From Deltaproteobacteria bacterium (lineage in GTDB: Bacteria > Myxococcota_A > UBA9160 > UBA6930), in contig VGRF01000018.1 of the NCBI GenBank assembly GCA_016875395.1, forward strand, positions 1-64,000: a stretch of 64,000 nucleotides of DNA, in the 5' to 3' direction. The notes under the pieces were generated by a model. That model worked only from the letters and a program-made list of their open reading frames with translations, was not told the DNA's origin and searched no databases. The position numbers and the translations under genes are program-made. This document shows, one piece after another, positions 16,491 through 26,331 of the stretch. Positions within the stretch are counted from its first letter, which is position 1, and each line of letters starts with the position of its first letter.

Positions 16491-17315
16491 ATGCAACATC
16501 TCGCTCGCTTCGCCTTCGTCACTCTCACGGCGCTGCTCGCAGCGCCGTCGTTCGCCTCGACCGAAGACGCGATCCGCGCCGCGCTCGCCGACCCCGCGCG
16601 CAAGGAAGCCGATCGCGCGCGCGATGCGCAGCGGCACCCGCTCGAGACCTTGACGTTCTTCGGCCTGAAGCCGGACATGCACGTGCTCGAGCTGTGGCCG
16701 GGCGGCGGCTGGTACACCGAGGTGCTCGGCCCGGTGCTGCGCGAGAAGGGCAAGCTGAGCGTCACGAACGCCGACCCGAACGGGCCGCAGGACAAGTACG
16801 CCCACAAGCTGGCCCGCGGCTATGCGGACCATCTCGCCGCGAACGAAGCGCGGCTCGGAAAAGTCTCGGCGCACATCGTCGCGCCGCCGGATCAGCTCTC
16901 GTTCGGCGAGGCCGACTCGGTCGACATGATCGTCACCTTCCGTAACAACCACAGCTGGCTGAACGGCGGCTATCAGGACGCCGTCTACCGCGAAGCGCTC
17001 CGCGTGCTGAAGCCCGGCGGCGTGCTCGGCGTCGTGCAGCACCGCGCGGCGGAAGGCGCCGATCCCGCGGTCGCGATGAAGACCGGCTACTTGCCCGAGG
17101 CCGCCGTGATCGCGCCCGCCGAAGCTGCCGGCTTCGTGCTCGACGCCAAGAGCGAGATCAACGCCAACCCGCGCGACACGAAGGACTACCCGAAGGGCGT
17201 GTGGACGTTGCCGCCGAACTTCGCCGAAGGAGACACGGACCGCGCGAAGTACGAGGCGATCGGCGAGAGCGACCGCATGACGCTGCGCTTCGTGAAGCCG
17301 AAGGCGGCGAAGTAA
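16491..17315 (+). CDS. Exported class I SAM-dependent methyltransferase-like protein
   Basis: 274 aa. It has a clear signal peptide (MQHLARFAFVTLTALLAAPS, ending near Ala-Ser) ahead of a class I methyltransferase fold: motif I HVLELWPGGGWYTEVLGPVL (about 64-83), NADPNGPQDKYAHKLARGY, and VYREALRVLKPGGVLGVVQH. AAGGAG at about 16480-16485 gives a good ribosome site. Periplasmic methyltransferases are puzzling because SAM is cytoplasmic; the protein may bind a different ligand. The stop is followed by an inverted repeat that probably terminates this gltX-linked unit. Confidence 0.85.
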   Translation: MQHLARFAFVTLTALLAAPSFASTEDAIRAALADPARKEADRARDAQRHPLETLTFFGLKPDMHVLELWPGGGWYTEVLGPVLREKGKLSVTNADPNGPQDKYAHKLARGYADHLAANEARLGKVSAHIVAPPDQLSFGEADSVDMIVTFRNNHSWLNGGYQDAVYREALRVLKPGGVLGVVQHRAAEGADPAVAMKTGYLPEAAVIAPAEAAGFVLDAKSEINANPRDTKDYPKGVWTLPPNFAEGDTDRAKYEAIGESDRMTLRFVKPKAAK

Positions 17316-17327
17316 CTCGAATCCCAC

Positions 17328-17362
17328 CGCTGCGCGGGTGCGCCTCGTTCACCCGCGCAGCG
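17328..17362 (+). terminator. Hairpin after the exported methyltransferase gene
   Basis: Inverted repeat CGCTGCGCGGGTG (17328-17340) and CACCCGCGCAGCG (17350-17362), a 13-bp perfect stem with a 9-nt loop, starting 13 bases after the stop. No U-tract follows, so intrinsic termination is plausible but not certain. Confidence 0.5.
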
Positions 17363-17423
17363 CGGTGCGAGCGCTGTCCTGACGCCTGCGCTGCCGCTCA
17401 AGCATCTCCTGCTCGCCCTCGCC

Positions 17424-18268
17424 GTGGTCGCGGTGTGGGGCTCGAACTTCGTCGTGATCGAGCTCGCGCTGGCGAAGCTCCCGCCGCTCACGCTGGCGAC
17501 GCTGCGTTTCGCGAGCGCGTTCCTGCCGGGAGCGCTGCTGCTGCGTCGCCCGCGCGTTTCGCTGCGCGCGCTCGCGGGATATGGCGTTGCGATCGGCGTC
17601 GGCCAGTTCGCGCTGCTCTACCTCGCGATGACTCGTTTCATCTCGCCCGGCCTCGCGTCGCTCGTCGTCCAGACGCAAGTTTTCTTCTCGATCGGGCTCG
17701 CTCTGGTCGCGCTGCGCGAGCGGGTGCGGCCGCACCAGCTCGCCGCGCTCGCGCTCGCGGCGGCGGGCATCGCGTGGATCGCACTGCACACGGAAGGCGA
17801 TGCAACCCCGCTCGGCCTCGCGCTCGTCCTGTGCGCCGCTCTCGGCTGGGCGAGCGGCAACCTCGTCGCGAAGCGCGCGCTGCCCGACGACATGCTCGCG
17901 TTCACGGTGTGGTCGAGCGCGTTCGCGGTGCCGCCGCTGCTCGCGCTCGCGCTGCTCTTCGAGGGCGCGCCGGCGATCGCGGCGGGCATCGCTCGCGCGG
18001 ATGCGTTCACGTGGGCGGCGGTGCTCTTCCAAGGCTGGGGCAACGCCTTGTTCGGCTACGGGGGCTGGAACTGGCTGCTCGCGCGTCACCCGGTGGCGCG
18101 TGTCGCGCCGCTCTCGTTGCTCGTGCCGGTCGTCGGGATGGCGGGCAGCGCCTGGCTGCTGGGCGAGGCGCTGCCCGCGTGGAAGCTCGGAGCGGCCGGG
18201 CTCGTGCTCGGCGGCCTCGCGCTCAACGCGCTCTGGCCGCTGCCCGCCGCGCCCCCCGAGAGCGCCCG

Positions 18269-18272
<4 letters not shown>
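17424..18272 (+). CDS. EamA-family drug/metabolite transporter
   Basis: 282 aa from GTG 17424; about ten hydrophobic segments in two EamA repeats, for example AVWGSNFVVIELALAKLPPL, VGQFALLYLAMTRFISPGLA and ALGWASGNLVAKRALP. The first membrane helix seems to begin upstream: the frame is open from about 17379 (TPALPLKHLLLALAVV) but only a CTG codon is available there, so the true start may be CTG 17379 or the gene may be slightly N-truncated. It exports or imports small metabolites; the substrate cannot be inferred. It overlaps the 3' end of the convergent TonB receptor gene by a few bases. Confidence 0.8.
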
Positions 18273-20326
<2,054 letters not shown>

Positions 20327-20387
20327 GAGAAACCTCGGATGGGTGGATGGATGACGGCGCGCGCAGCCGTGCTGCGCGCGCGAGCGG

Positions 20388-20726
20388 TCAGCCGATCCGA
20401 GGCGGTGCGCGCGGGGCGAGGCGTTCGAGGAGGACGCGCGGCGGCGAGGAGCGCTCGCAGACGCGCGTGAGGCCGCGACCCAGCCCGACGACCGTCGCGC
20501 TCGCGGGCGCCAGCGCCGCGCCGTGCGCGAGGCGCTCGCCATGCGCGCAGAGTGCGCAGCCGAAGTCCGCGACGCTCCCGTGCGCAGCGCCGGCAGCCTC
20601 CGCCGCGAGCGCAGGCCCGCGCGCCGGCGTCGCGTGCGTGTGCGCGCTGCTCGCGAGCGTCGCGAGCAACACCAGCGCTGCGAACAGCGTGGGCACGAAG
20701 CGGCGAGCGAGCGAAGCGAAGCGCAT
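20388..20726 (-). CDS. Small DUF2946-like exported protein
   Basis: 112 aa. N-terminal hydrophobic signal or anchor (RRFVPTLFAALVLLATLASS, about residues 8-27) followed by HTHA. A CALC pair at about residues 59-62 (DFGCALCAHGE) and a C-terminus ending RAPPRIG fit the DUF2946 pattern, whose members often sit beside metal-responsive TonB receptors. Upstream bases are a simple-sequence AGCGA-rich tract. It lies between the receptor and the divergent CDF/znu operon, so a role in metal stress or uptake is likely but unproven. ATG 20726 begins the signal segment. Confidence 0.65.
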   Translation of the reverse strand: MRFASLARRFVPTLFAALVLLATLASSAHTHATPARGPALAAEAAGAAHGSVADFGCALCAHGERLAHGAALAPASATVVGLGRGLTRVCERSSPPRVLLERLAPRAPPRIG

Positions 20727-20777
20727 CTCGCGCGGCAGGGAAGCGAAGCGAACGCGCGCCGTCAACGCGAGGTCACG

Positions 20778-20848
20778 CCGCGGCCACGTGGGGTCTGGCA
20801 CCGAACGGCGAAAATCGCCGTTTCGTGCCAGACCCCACGTGGCCGCGG
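20778..20848. repeat. Long hairpin, GGGGTCTGGCAC family
   Basis: Left arm 20778-20810, loop 20811-20815, right arm 20816-20848: 33-bp arms with two mismatches, outer part CCGCGGCCACGTGGGGTCTG. It is unrelated to the GGGGACGTTCCGC hairpins. It sits in the 160-bp gap between the divergent DUF2946-like gene and the CDF/znu operon, where it could influence transcripts of either. Confidence 0.9.
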
Positions 20849-20886
20849 TAGCGCAGCGCGGGCCCGCCGCGGATGATCCCCGGCGC

Positions 20887-21801
20887 ATGCACGCGCACGC
20901 GCACGACCACGCAGGCCACGCGCACCCGCACGGGGCGCGCGCGAGCTCGCAGCGGCGGCTGGCGGCGACGCTCGCGCTCGTGGGCGCCTACCTCGTGGTC
21001 GAGGCGATCGCGGGCTGGCTGACGGGCTCGCTGGCGCTGCTCGCGGATGCAGTGCACATGCTCGCGGATGCCGGCGCGCTCGCGCTCGCGCTGTTCGCGA
21101 TCTGGCTCGCGTCGCGCCCCGCCCCCGCAGCGCACACGTTCGGCTACCGGCGCGCGGAGATTCTCGCGGCGCTCGCGAACGGCGTGGCGCTCGCGGTCGT
21201 CGCGGTCTTCATCGCGCTCGAAGCTTTCGGGCGCTTCGCCGCGCCGCCCGCCGTCGACGCCGGGCCGGCGCTCGCCGTCGCCGCGGGCGGGCTCGCGGTG
21301 AACCTCGCCGGCATCGCGCTTCTCCACGCGTCGCGGGGTGACGGGCTCAACCTGCGCGGCGCGTGGCTGCACGTCGTCTCCGACGCGCTCGGCAGCGCCG
21401 CCGCGATCGCGGCGAACGCGGCGATCTGGCTCGCGGACGCGCGCATCGCCGACCCGCTCGCGAGCCTCGCAATCGCCGCGCTCGTGCTGCGCAGCGCGTG
21501 GTCGCTCCTTCGCGAGACGGTCGACGTGCTGCTCGAAGCGGCGCCTGCGCACCTCGACGTCGACGCGCTGCGCCGCGCGCTGGAGACGCAGTCCGGCGTC
21601 GCGTCGGTGCACGACCTCCACGTGTGGACGATCACGAGCGGAATGGTCTCGCTCTCCTGCCATGTCGAGGCCGCCAGCGGGGTAGACGGGCACGAGCTGC
21701 TCTCGCGCATCACCCACGAGCTGCGGGAACGCTTCGCGATCCAGCACGCCACGATCCAGCTCGAGCCCGCCGGCTTCCGCGCGCGCGAAGAAGTGTGCTG
21801 A
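20887..21801 (+). CDS. Cation diffusion facilitator (zinc/cation efflux)
   Basis: 304 aa CDF transporter. The His-rich start MHAHAHDHAGHAHPHG binds metal; six membrane helices follow, with the paired metal-site motifs ALLADAVHMLADAGALALAL (helix II, HxxxD) and LHVVSDALGSAAAIAANAAI (helix V). A cytoplasmic C-terminal domain includes VHDLHVWTITSGMVSLSCHV. These are CzcD/ZitB-type zinc exporters that use proton antiport. It is the first gene of an operon continuing into znuA (TGATG overlap), which is odd because that operon encodes an importer. ATG 20887 lies 39 bp after the hairpin. Confidence 0.92.
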   Translation: MHAHAHDHAGHAHPHGARASSQRRLAATLALVGAYLVVEAIAGWLTGSLALLADAVHMLADAGALALALFAIWLASRPAPAAHTFGYRRAEILAALANGVALAVVAVFIALEAFGRFAAPPAVDAGPALAVAAGGLAVNLAGIALLHASRGDGLNLRGAWLHVVSDALGSAAAIAANAAIWLADARIADPLASLAIAALVLRSAWSLLRETVDVLLEAAPAHLDVDALRRALETQSGVASVHDLHVWTITSGMVSLSCHVEAASGVDGHELLSRITHELRERFAIQHATIQLEPAGFRAREEVC

Positions 21802-22646
21802 TGCGCGCCCTCGCAGCCGCACTCGCGCTCTGCGCCGCGCCCGCGCTCGCGGCGGAGCCGCTGCGGGTCGTCGCGACGATCGAGCCGCTCTGCATGCTCG
21901 TGCGCGAGATCGGCGGCGACGCGCTCGCGTGCACCACGCTCGTGCCGCCCGGCGCGAGCCCGCACGCCTACGAGCCGCGCCCGAGCGCGATGGCGGCCGT
22001 GGCGCGCGCCGACTTGTTGGTGCGCGCGGGGAACGGCATCGACGACTGGGCCGGGCCGCTGGCCAATGCCGGGACCGAGCGCTGGGTAGTGCTCGGCCCG
22101 GAGTGCGCGCGCGACGACTCCGCTTGCGCGCACTTCTGGCTCGACCCCAAGCGCGCGGGGCACGCGTTCGCCTCCGCGCTCATGCCCCTGCTCGCGGCGC
22201 GCGCGCCGGAGCACGCGGACGCATTCGTGGCGCGCGAGAAGGCCTTCGGTGCGGCGCTGCTCGCCGCCACCTACGACGCGATGGCCACGCTCGAGCCGGC
22301 GCGCGGCTCGAGCTTCCTCGCGTTCCACCCCGCGTGGTCTGGCTTCGCCGGCTTCTTCGGTCTCGTCGATCTCGGCGCGATCCAGTCGCACGGCGCCGAG
22401 GAGTCGACGCCCGGGCGGCTCGCCGAGCTGATTCGCAGCGCGCGCGCCGCGAACGTGCGCGCCGTACTCGTCGAGCCGCAGCTCGACCCGCACACCGCGC
22501 GCATCGTGGCCGAAGAGCTCGGCGCGCGAGTTGTTACGGTCGACCCGCTCGGCGATCCGCGCGACCCCGAGCGCGCGAGCTATACCGCCCTGCTCGCCTG
22601 GAACGCGCGCCAGCTCGCGGCCGGGCTCGCGAAGGAACCTCGATGA
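21801..22646 (+). CDS. znuA: Zinc ABC transporter substrate-binding protein
   Basis: Periplasmic metal-binding protein of the cluster A-I family. 281 aa: signal peptide MRALAAALALCAAPALAA, then LRVVATIEPLCMLVREIGGD (about 21-40), the metal-ligand segment PPGASPHAYEPRPSAM, CAHFWLDPKRA, FLAFHPAWSGFAGFFGL and VEPQLDPHTARIVAEELGA. The candidate ligands (His in SPHAYE, in CAHFW and in FHPAW) are present. The His-rich loop typical of enterobacterial ZnuA is absent. It overlaps both the CDF gene upstream and znuC downstream. Zinc rather than manganese is inferred from the CDF and ZnuBC neighbours. Confidence 0.88.
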   Translation: MRALAAALALCAAPALAAEPLRVVATIEPLCMLVREIGGDALACTTLVPPGASPHAYEPRPSAMAAVARADLLVRAGNGIDDWAGPLANAGTERWVVLGPECARDDSACAHFWLDPKRAGHAFASALMPLLAARAPEHADAFVAREKAFGAALLAATYDAMATLEPARGSSFLAFHPAWSGFAGFFGLVDLGAIQSHGAEESTPGRLAELIRSARAANVRAVLVEPQLDPHTARIVAEELGARVVTVDPLGDPRDPERASYTALLAWNARQLAAGLAKEPR

Positions 22647-23476
22647 GTGCGGTCGTCTCGCTCGACAGCGTGTGCGTGAAGCGCGGCGGCGACATCGTGC
22701 TCGAAGACATCGCGTTCGACGTCGCGCCCGGGCAGTTCGTCGGCATCTGCGGCCCGAACGGCGCGGGCAAGACCACGCTGCTGAAGGCGATCCTCGGCCT
22801 TGCGCCGATCACGTCGGGGACCATCACGGTCCTCGGCAAGCAGATCGAGCGCCGCGAAGCGGCGCAGATCGCGCGCAGCGAGCCGAAGGCGAGCGAAGTT
22901 CGCGAAAGGCGTGGCGAGCACGCGCGCCGTGGCATCGGCTACGTGCCCCAGCGAAGCGCGATTCCCGAGGCATTCCCCGCCACCGCGCTCGACATCGTGC
23001 TGCTCGGGCGCCTCGGCGGCGGCTTCTCGCTGCGCGTGTCGCGCGCCGATCGCGAGGCCGCGCTCGAAGCGCTCGCGCGGGTCGGCATCGCCGAGCACGC
23101 GCAGCGTCCGGTCGGCGCGCTCTCGGGCGGCCTCCAGCGCCGCGTGACCCTCGCGCAGGCGCTCGTCGCGAGCCGCGCGCTGCTCGTGCTCGACGAGCCC
23201 ACGATCGGCCTCGACCTGCCCGCCGAGCACGAGTTCTACGAGTTGTTACGGCGCCTCCAGCGCGAGCTGAACCTCGCGGTGCTCGCCGTCTCGCACGATC
23301 TCGTCGCGCTCGCGGGGCAAGCGGACCAGCTCGTCTGCATCAACAAGCGCATGCACGTGCACGGCCATCCCGACGAAGTCGTGCACAGCCACGCGCTGAA
23401 GGCCGCTTACGCGTGCGAGTTCGACTTCCTCGCGGGCGAGCTGGATCACCACGGCCGCCACGGGCCGGGTCATTAG
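22643..23476 (+). CDS. znuC: Zinc ABC transporter ATP-binding protein
   Basis: 277 aa. Walker A CGPNGAGKTTLLKAILGL (about 34-51), signature ALSGGLQRRVTLAQAL, Walker B LLVLDEPTIGLDLPA and H-loop AVSHDLVAL are intact. Between the QIERREAAQ segment and the Q-loop region (GIGYVPQRSAIPE) sits an extra stretch, IARSEPKASEVRERRGEHAR, coded by a member of the dispersed AGCGA repeat family (22871-22910), an apparent in-frame insertion relative to what ZnuC needs. The C-terminus is His-rich (HHGRHGPGH). ATG 22643 overlaps the znuA stop (ATGA). Confidence 0.9.
   Translation: MSAVVSLDSVCVKRGGDIVLEDIAFDVAPGQFVGICGPNGAGKTTLLKAILGLAPITSGTITVLGKQIERREAAQIARSEPKASEVRERRGEHARRGIGYVPQRSAIPEAFPATALDIVLLGRLGGGFSLRVSRADREAALEALARVGIAEHAQRPVGALSGGLQRRVTLAQALVASRALLVLDEPTIGLDLPAEHEFYELLRRLQRELNLAVLAVSHDLVALAGQADQLVCINKRMHVHGHPDEVVHSHALKAAYACEFDFLAGELDHHGRHGPGH
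22871..22910. repeat. Dispersed AGCGA repeat copy inside znuC
   Basis: GCGCGCAGCGAGCCGAAGGC followed by GAGCGAAGTTCGCGAAAGGC. The same pattern occurs between genes at 28431-28474, 39249-39300, 43950-44000 and 47601-47660. Here it is translated in frame within znuC. Confidence 0.7.
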
Positions 23477-23483
23477 GTCCGCG

Positions 23484-24077
23484 ATGCGCGTCGCGCTCGG
23501 CTGGAAGGCGCATTCGGGCTGGGCCGCGCTCGTGGCGGTGGGCGGCGACGCGCGCGAGCCGCACGTCGTGGAGCGCGCGCGGATCGCCCTCGTGCCCGAC
23601 GACGAGCCGTTCGCGAAGGCGCCCTATCACGCGGGCGAGCGCGTCGGCGGCGCCGAAGCGCGCGAGATCGCGGAGCGTGGCGTCGCATCGGTGCAGCAGT
23701 ACGTGCCGGGTGCCATCCAACGCGTGCTGAAGCGCTGCACCGATGCGGGCCACGCAGTCTGTGGCTGCGCCGTACTCGTCGGTTCCGGCATGCCCGCTTG
23801 GACCACGGACGAGATCCTCGCCGTGCACTTCCGCATGCACAAAGCCGAGGGCGAGCTGTTCCGCGATGCGCTCGTCGCCGGCACGCGCGCGTGCGGCCTC
23901 GCGCTCACGACGCTGCCCGACAAGAGCGCGCTCGACGCCGCCGCGAAAGCGCTCGCGACGACGCGCACGAAGCTCGATGCGACCCTCGCCGCGCTCGGCA
24001 AGATCGCGGGCGCGCCCTGGGGCAAGGACCAGAAGGAAGCGGCAGCGGCGGCGCTGGTCGCGCTGGCGAAGGCGTAG
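23484..24077 (+). CDS. Conserved hypothetical protein within the znu operon
   Basis: 197 aa, starting MRVALGWKAHSGWAALVAVG. No signal peptide or membrane segment. Visible features: AKAPYHAGERVGGAEAREIA (about 48-67), VCGCAVLVGSGMPAWTTDEI with a CGC motif, HFRMHKAEGELFRDALVAGT, and an Ala/Lys-rich C-terminus. I recall similar stand-alone hypothetical proteins but no function. It sits 7 bp after znuC and 3 bp before znuB, so it is co-transcribed with a zinc importer. A metal-related role is possible because of the Cys/His content but is not shown. Confidence 0.75.
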   Translation: MRVALGWKAHSGWAALVAVGGDAREPHVVERARIALVPDDEPFAKAPYHAGERVGGAEAREIAERGVASVQQYVPGAIQRVLKRCTDAGHAVCGCAVLVGSGMPAWTTDEILAVHFRMHKAEGELFRDALVAGTRACGLALTTLPDKSALDAAAKALATTRTKLDATLAALGKIAGAPWGKDQKEAAAAALVALAKA

Positions 24078-24080
24078 CCC

Positions 24081-24875
24081 GTGCTCGAGTTCGCGTTCAT
24101 GCAGCGCGCGTTCGCGGCGGCGGTCCTCGTGGGCGTCGTGTGCGGCGTGCTCGGCTTCTTCGTCGTGCTGCGGCGGCTCGCGTTCATCGGCGTCGGCATC
24201 TCGCACTCCGCGCTCGGCGGCGTCGCGCTCGGCTTGTTGTTGGGCGTGTCGCCGCTGCTCACCGGCGGCGCCTTCGCGCTCGCGGTGGCGATCGGCATCG
24301 CGCTCATGGGCCAACGCAGCGGGCTCGGTCGCGACACGGTGATCGGCGTCTTCTTCAGCGGCGCGATGGCGCTCGGCGTCGTGCTCGCGAGCCTCGAGCA
24401 CGGCGCGCAGCAGGAGCTGTTCGGATACCTGTTCGGCAACGTGCTCGCCGTAACAAGCGGGGAGCTCGGCGCGCTCGCCATCGGCGGCGCGCTGGTGGTC
24501 GCGGCACTGCTCGCCCTACTCCGCCCGCAGCTCTTCCTCGCCTTCGACGAAGAGATCGCGCGCGCCTACGGCCAGCGCGCGCAGCTGCTCGACCTCGCGC
24601 TGCTCGCGCTGCTCGCCGCCACGATCGTGATCGGCGTGCGCCTCGTCGGCGTGCTCTTGATCGAGGCGCTGCTCGTCGTGCCGGCCGCCACCGCCGCGCT
24701 GCTCGCGCGCCACTACCGCGCGCAGCTCGCGCTCAGCGTCGCGATCTCCGTCGCGAGCGCGCTCGGCGGCCTCGCGCTCGCCTGGCGCCTCGACGTCGCG
24801 CCGGGCGGGATGATCGCGCTGACGGCGGTGGGCGTGTTTTTTGGGGCGTTGGGGGTCGCACGCCGGAGCTCGTAG
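24081..24875 (+). CDS. znuB: Zinc ABC transporter permease
   Basis: 264 aa integral membrane protein of the ABC-3 family, about eight hydrophobic helices. Diagnostic segments: CGVLGFFVVLRRLAFIGVGI with SHSALGGVALG (about 26-55), MGQRSGLGRDTVIGVFFSGA, GYLFGNVLAVTSGELGALAI and VGVLLIEALLVVPAATAALL. GTG start at 24081 directly after the hypothetical gene. It completes the importer: ZnuA (binding), ZnuC (ATPase), ZnuB (channel). It ends convergently with the MFS gene 75 bp away. Confidence 0.92.
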   Translation: MLEFAFMQRAFAAAVLVGVVCGVLGFFVVLRRLAFIGVGISHSALGGVALGLLLGVSPLLTGGAFALAVAIGIALMGQRSGLGRDTVIGVFFSGAMALGVVLASLEHGAQQELFGYLFGNVLAVTSGELGALAIGGALVVAALLALLRPQLFLAFDEEIARAYGQRAQLLDLALLALLAATIVIGVRLVGVLLIEALLVVPAATAALLARHYRAQLALSVAISVASALGGLALAWRLDVAPGGMIALTAVGVFFGALGVARRSS

Positions 24876-24950
24876 CGGGCGCCGCTCAGTCGCTCTCGAC
24901 GAGCTCGTTGCGACAGCGTATCGATCCGACCGCTCCGCGGCCGGCGCACG

Positions 24951-26246
24951 TCATCGCTCACCATCCGCGCGCACCACGTCCCGCTCCATCCGCGCATCGA
25001 GCCCGCGCAGCGCCTCGCTTCCGTAATAAAACGCGACCGACGCGAGCATCGCGAGCACGGCGAAGACGGAGATCGCGAGCGGCGCGCCGAGCGGCTTCGC
25101 GGCCGCGCCGATCACGAGGGAGCCGAGCATCGGCAGCGAGAAGGACATCATCAGGAAGCTCGAGACGCGGCCGCGCATGTCGTCGGGGATGAGCAGCTGG
25201 ATCGCGGTGTTGTTGAGCGTGCCGAACCAGCTCGCGAAGGCGTTGGCGAGGAAGATCAGCGGGATCGCGGCGAGAAAGAGCGGCGAGTAGCTGAAGGCGA
25301 CGAGCAGCACGCCGAACGCCAGCATCGAGAGCAGCATGTTGCGCGCGCGGCCGCTCGCGTGGGTCCAGCGCGCGACGACCATCGAGCCGACGATGCCGCC
25401 GAGGCCCATCGCGACGGAGAGCTGCGAGAGGCCGCGCGGGCCTTCGTGCCAGATGTCTTCGGCGAAGACCACGAGCAGCGTCTGGAACGGCATCGCGAGG
25501 AACATCGGGACGAGGCCGAACACGAGCAGCACGAGCACGGCGCGATCGGCGCGCACGTAGCGCACGCCTTCCATCACGCGCGTCATGACGCTAGCGCGCG
25601 AGGCGGTGTCGGGCGGCGGCGCCGGGTCGAGGCGCAGGCCGCACACGAAGGCGATCACGTACAGGACGACGCCGAGCAGGTACGCCCACTTCACCCCGAG
25701 CTCGTCGATGAAGAAGCCGGGCAGCGCGGGGCCGATCACGCGCGTGGCGTTGATCAGCGTGGTGGTGCTCGCGATGGCGCTGCCGAGCAGGCGGCGGCCG
25801 ACGAGATTCGCGACGACGGATTGGCGCGCGGGCATCAGGAACGGGAACACGCAGCCCATCACGGACGCGGTGCCGACGAGATGCCAGAACTGGAGGCGGT
25901 CGGTCCACAGCAGCGCGAGCGTGACGAGCTCGCCGAGCAGCGCGACGGCCTGCGCGCCGAGGATGATGCGGCGGCGGTCGATGCGATCCGCCGCGACGCC
26001 GCCGAACGGGCCGAGCAGCAGCATCGGGAGCGCGACGGCGAAGGTGACGACGCCGAGCAGGAACGTGTCCTTGGTGAACGTGTAGGCGAGATACGGGCGC
26101 ACCACGCCCTGGCTGCCCATCGCGAGGAAGAACGCGACGTTGCTCGCGGTCAGCCAGCGAAACTGCGGGAACGCGAAGACCTCGCGCGTGCCGCTCTCGG
26201 GGCGCGACTCGGGCGCAGCATCCGGAGCGGGTTCGCGGCGCAGCAT
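24951..26246 (-). CDS. MFS transporter (enterobactin-exporter-like, MFS_3 type)
   Basis: 431 aa, about twelve membrane helices. FAFPQFRWLTASNVAFFLAM opens helix 1; the conserved loop 2-3 motif reads FGGVAADRIDRRRIILGAQA (about 80-99). Later segments SVMGCVFPFLMPARQSVVAN and FASWFGTLNNTAIQLLIPDD are typical of the MFS_3/EntS-like branch. ATG 26246 was preferred to an upstream TTG at 26255. Substrate unknown. No operon partner is evident: the next minus-strand gene upstream, the aminotransferase, ends 85 bp away. Confidence 0.85.
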   Translation of the reverse strand: MLRREPAPDAAPESRPESGTREVFAFPQFRWLTASNVAFFLAMGSQGVVRPYLAYTFTKDTFLLGVVTFAVALPMLLLGPFGGVAADRIDRRRIILGAQAVALLGELVTLALLWTDRLQFWHLVGTASVMGCVFPFLMPARQSVVANLVGRRLLGSAIASTTTLINATRVIGPALPGFFIDELGVKWAYLLGVVLYVIAFVCGLRLDPAPPPDTASRASVMTRVMEGVRYVRADRAVLVLLVFGLVPMFLAMPFQTLLVVFAEDIWHEGPRGLSQLSVAMGLGGIVGSMVVARWTHASGRARNMLLSMLAFGVLLVAFSYSPLFLAAIPLIFLANAFASWFGTLNNTAIQLLIPDDMRGRVSSFLMMSFSLPMLGSLVIGAAAKPLGAPLAISVFAVLAMLASVAFYYGSEALRGLDARMERDVVRADGER

Positions 26247-26331
26247 GCGCGGCAACGTAGGCCAGCGCGCGGCGCGATCGGCCGGCCGCGAGCGCGTGGC
26301 GGGGGCAAAGTCGGCCCGGCCTGCTTTGCCC

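Noticed and set aside
14886-17327. 813-codon open frame on the minus strand opposite gltX and the methyltransferase.
   Set aside because: It is antisense to two well-supported genes and reads as Arg/Glu/Leu-rich low-complexity protein, an effect of high GC. No family motif.
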